From positions 1 to 49,792 of the forward strand of contig NZ_JAMGBF010000133.1 of the NCBI RefSeq assembly GCF_023516615.1: a stretch of DNA of 49,792 nucleotides, written 5' to 3'. Made by a program: the position numbers and the translations under genes. The notes under the pieces are model-generated. The model worked only from the letters and a program-made list of their open reading frames with translations. It had not been told where the DNA came from and searched no databases. Position 1 is the first letter of the stretch. Each line of letters opens with the position of its first letter. Shown piece after piece: positions 48,419-49,792 of this stretch. Origin of the DNA: Streptomyces panaciradicis (GTDB lineage: Bacteria; Actinomycetota; Actinomycetes; Streptomycetales; Streptomycetaceae).

Positions 48419-49696
48419 ATGTTCCCCTCAAGACGATGCGGACAGGCAGGGGCTCAGGTGGACGGTGCGGGTGCGAGGCGGTCTTTCACGGGCCTGCTGA
48501 TGACCTGGGGTCTGACCAGGCTGGTGCTGCTGCTGTGGGTGTTCAAGGTGTGGGTCTTCCCGGGCCCCGACGTCACGAGCGACGTCTCGGTGATCTACCA
48601 GGGCTGGTACGACGTCCTGCGTACCGGAACGTTCCCGCTGGGCGACGTCACCTGGCAGTACCCGCCCGCCGCCGCCCTGGCGGTGCTCTCCCCCGCGCTG
48701 CTGCCGTTCCTGCGGTACGCGCAGGCCTTCTTCGTCCTGGCCTGCCTCGCCGACCTGGTGGTGCTGTGCCTGCTCGCGTACGCGGGCGGGCGCCACGGCA
48801 AAACGCTGCGCGGGGCCTGGGTGTGGGTGGTGGGCGTGCCGCTGCTCGGGCCGACCGTGTACGCCCGCTACGACGTCATGGTGACCGCGGTGGCCGTGGC
48901 GGCGCTGCTCGCCGGGGCCCGGCACCCGCGGGCGGCGGGCGTGCTGGTGGGCTTCGGGGCGATGCTGAAGGTGTGGCCGGCGGTGCTGCTCCTCGGCGTC
49001 CGCAGGCGCAGCACCTGGGGCTGGGCCGCGGGCACCGTCGCCGTGCTGGCGGGGCTGTTCGCGATGTTCATGCCGGGCGCGTTCGAGTTCCTGACCTTCC
49101 AGAAGAACCGGGGCACCGAGGTCGAGTCGCTCGGCTCGCTGGTCGTCCACGTCGCCCGTCACTTCGGCGCCTGGGACGGGCAGGTGCTGCTCAACTACGG
49201 CTCCATCGAGTTCCTCGGCCCGTGGGTCACGGCCATCAGCACCGGCGCCCTGTTCCTCACCGGCGTCGCCTTCGGCTGGCTGGTGCTGTGGCGGCTGATG
49301 GCGACCCGCTTCCTGCCGCACACGCTCGCCGACGCGGCGTTCGTGGCGGTGCTGATGTTCACCGTCACCAGCCGGGTGATCAGCCCCCAGTACATGGTGT
49401 GGCTGGTCGGCACGGCCGCCGTCTGCCTGTGCTTCCGCGGCAGCCGGATGCGGGCGCCCGTCCTCCTCGCGCTCGCCGCGTGCTTCGTGACGGTGCTGGA
49501 GTTCCCGCTGTGGTTCCAGCACGTCGTCGCGAGCGACACTCAGGGCATCACCCTGCTGTTCCTGCGCAACGGCCTGCTGGTGCTGGCCGCCGTGCTGGGC
49601 GCGCGGGAGCTGTGGCGCTCCACGGTCACCCGCGAGCCGGTGCCCTCCGTACCGGCTCAAGCGACCCGCACGAAGGAACCCTCCACCCCCGCCTGA
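48419..49696 (+). CDS. GT87/DUF2029 membrane mannosyltransferase-like protein
   Basis: 425 residues from ATG 48419, with AGGA upstream; a GTG near 48460 is an alternative. About ten membrane helices in the GT-C arrangement: TGLLMTWGLTRLVLLLWVFK, then the luminal loop VSVIYQGWYDVLRTGTFPLG with the catalytic-type acidic region DVTWQYPPAA, ARYDVMVTAVAVAALL, GFGAMLKVWPAVLLLGVRRR and SRVISPQYMVWLVG. This is the DUF2029/GT87 family, whose mycobacterial members (e.g. Rv2181) add alpha-1,2-mannose using polyprenyl-phosphomannose. Placement next to pimB' supports a lipid-mannosylation role. It ends overlapping a possible minus-strand gene. Confidence 0.9.
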   Translation: MFPSRRCGQAGAQVDGAGARRSFTGLLMTWGLTRLVLLLWVFKVWVFPGPDVTSDVSVIYQGWYDVLRTGTFPLGDVTWQYPPAAALAVLSPALLPFLRYAQAFFVLACLADLVVLCLLAYAGGRHGKTLRGAWVWVVGVPLLGPTVYARYDVMVTAVAVAALLAGARHPRAAGVLVGFGAMLKVWPAVLLLGVRRRSTWGWAAGTVAVLAGLFAMFMPGAFEFLTFQKNRGTEVESLGSLVVHVARHFGAWDGQVLLNYGSIEFLGPWVTAISTGALFLTGVAFGWLVLWRLMATRFLPHTLADAAFVAVLMFTVTSRVISPQYMVWLVGTAAVCLCFRGSRMRAPVLLALAACFVTVLEFPLWFQHVVASDTQGITLLFLRNGLLVLAAVLGARELWRSTVTREPVPSVPAQATRTKEPSTPA

Positions 49697-49792
49697 CCCG
49701 GCCCCGGCGCACGGGCCATACGCCGCGCCTCCGCCGCCTCCCCCGGCTCGGCCCTGCCGGCGAAGGCTCCCCGCAGTCGCCCGGACCCGCCG
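49657..49792 (-). CDS. Possible 3' end of a gene running off the window
   Basis: On the minus strand a frame without stops enters from the right edge and ends in ARAPGPGQAGVEGSFVRVA and TGA at 49657. Codon positions have the high-low-high GC pattern of coding DNA. It would overlap the GT87 gene tail to tail by 40 bases. Only 44 codons are visible and I do not recognise the protein. Confidence 0.4.
   Translation of the reverse strand, partial: GGSGRLRGAFAGRAEPGEAAEARRMARAPGPGQAGVEGSFVRVA

Overview
The window is chromosomal DNA from a high-GC actinomycete, almost certainly a Streptomyces. Supporting signs are very high GC with strong third-position bias, frequent GTG and TTG starts, many genes with no leader, and a gene order I recognise as the division/cell-wall (dcw) cluster flank of Streptomyces (the SCO2090-SCO2132 neighbourhood of S. 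coelicolor, from memory). I see no tRNA, rRNA, CRISPR array, IS element or prophage. It reads as core chromosome with a few accessory genes.

Layout. 1-1840: start of the dcw operon on the minus strand (rsmH, ftsL, start of ftsI) with its promoter. 2009-7719: beta-carbonic anhydrase, then a translationally coupled MoxR / DUF58 / transglutaminase operon, closed by a strong terminator. 7809-10045: DUF3040 protein, SAM methyltransferase and a SAV_6107-type HEPN protein on the minus strand. 10229-13693: divergent operon of a degenerate ABC ATPase, a YhgE/Pip-type ABC-2 membrane protein and a TetR regulator. 14046-18160: DUF4126 protein, FAD amine-oxidase/phytoene-desaturase-like enzyme, a membrane protein with a Tyr/Gln/Gly-rich tail, and metF. 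18270-23120: thiamine genes (thiE; riboswitch-thiO-thiS-thiG) with an Rv2175c-like DNA-binding protein and a ferredoxin-reductase-like flavoprotein between them. 23239-25161: PASTA Ser/Thr kinase. 25196-28188: endonuclease IV, a His-rich DUF4396 membrane protein behind a CsoR-like palindrome, a sulfite-oxidase-fold protein, bacterioferritin and its ferredoxin with an iron box.

28323-31805 is an aromatic amino acid hub. Class II DAHP synthase and a fused anthranilate synthase diverge from back-to-back leaderless promoters. The anthranilate synthase lies behind a complete Trp attenuator, with a leader peptide carrying three consecutive Trp codons. 31757-36635 holds a D-2-hydroxyacid dehydrogenase, a phosphofructokinase with pyrophosphate-type active-site residues, the MacRS-like two-component system and an acyltransferase. 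36791-43381 holds an esterase, a small acidic membrane protein, an EEP-family hydrolase, glucokinase, and a DUF5304 / ArsA-like / SRPBCC run with a metallophosphoesterase. 43677-49696 holds a FadD15-like acyl-CoA synthetase, a secreted cholesterol oxidase, a PimB'-like mannosyltransferase and a GT87-type membrane glycosyltransferase.

Much of the order (rsmH/ftsL/ftsI, metF, Rv2175c, PASTA kinase, class II DAHP synthase, acyltransferase, ArsA-like, SRPBCC, fadD15, pimB') parallels Mycobacterium tuberculosis Rv2163c-Rv2188c, so this is an old actinobacterial block with Streptomyces-specific insertions. I did not find a wholly new multigene system. The best leads are the DUF4396/CsoR-like locus, the HEPN and YhgE/TetR divergent locus with its palindromes, and the PPi-type phosphofructokinase.
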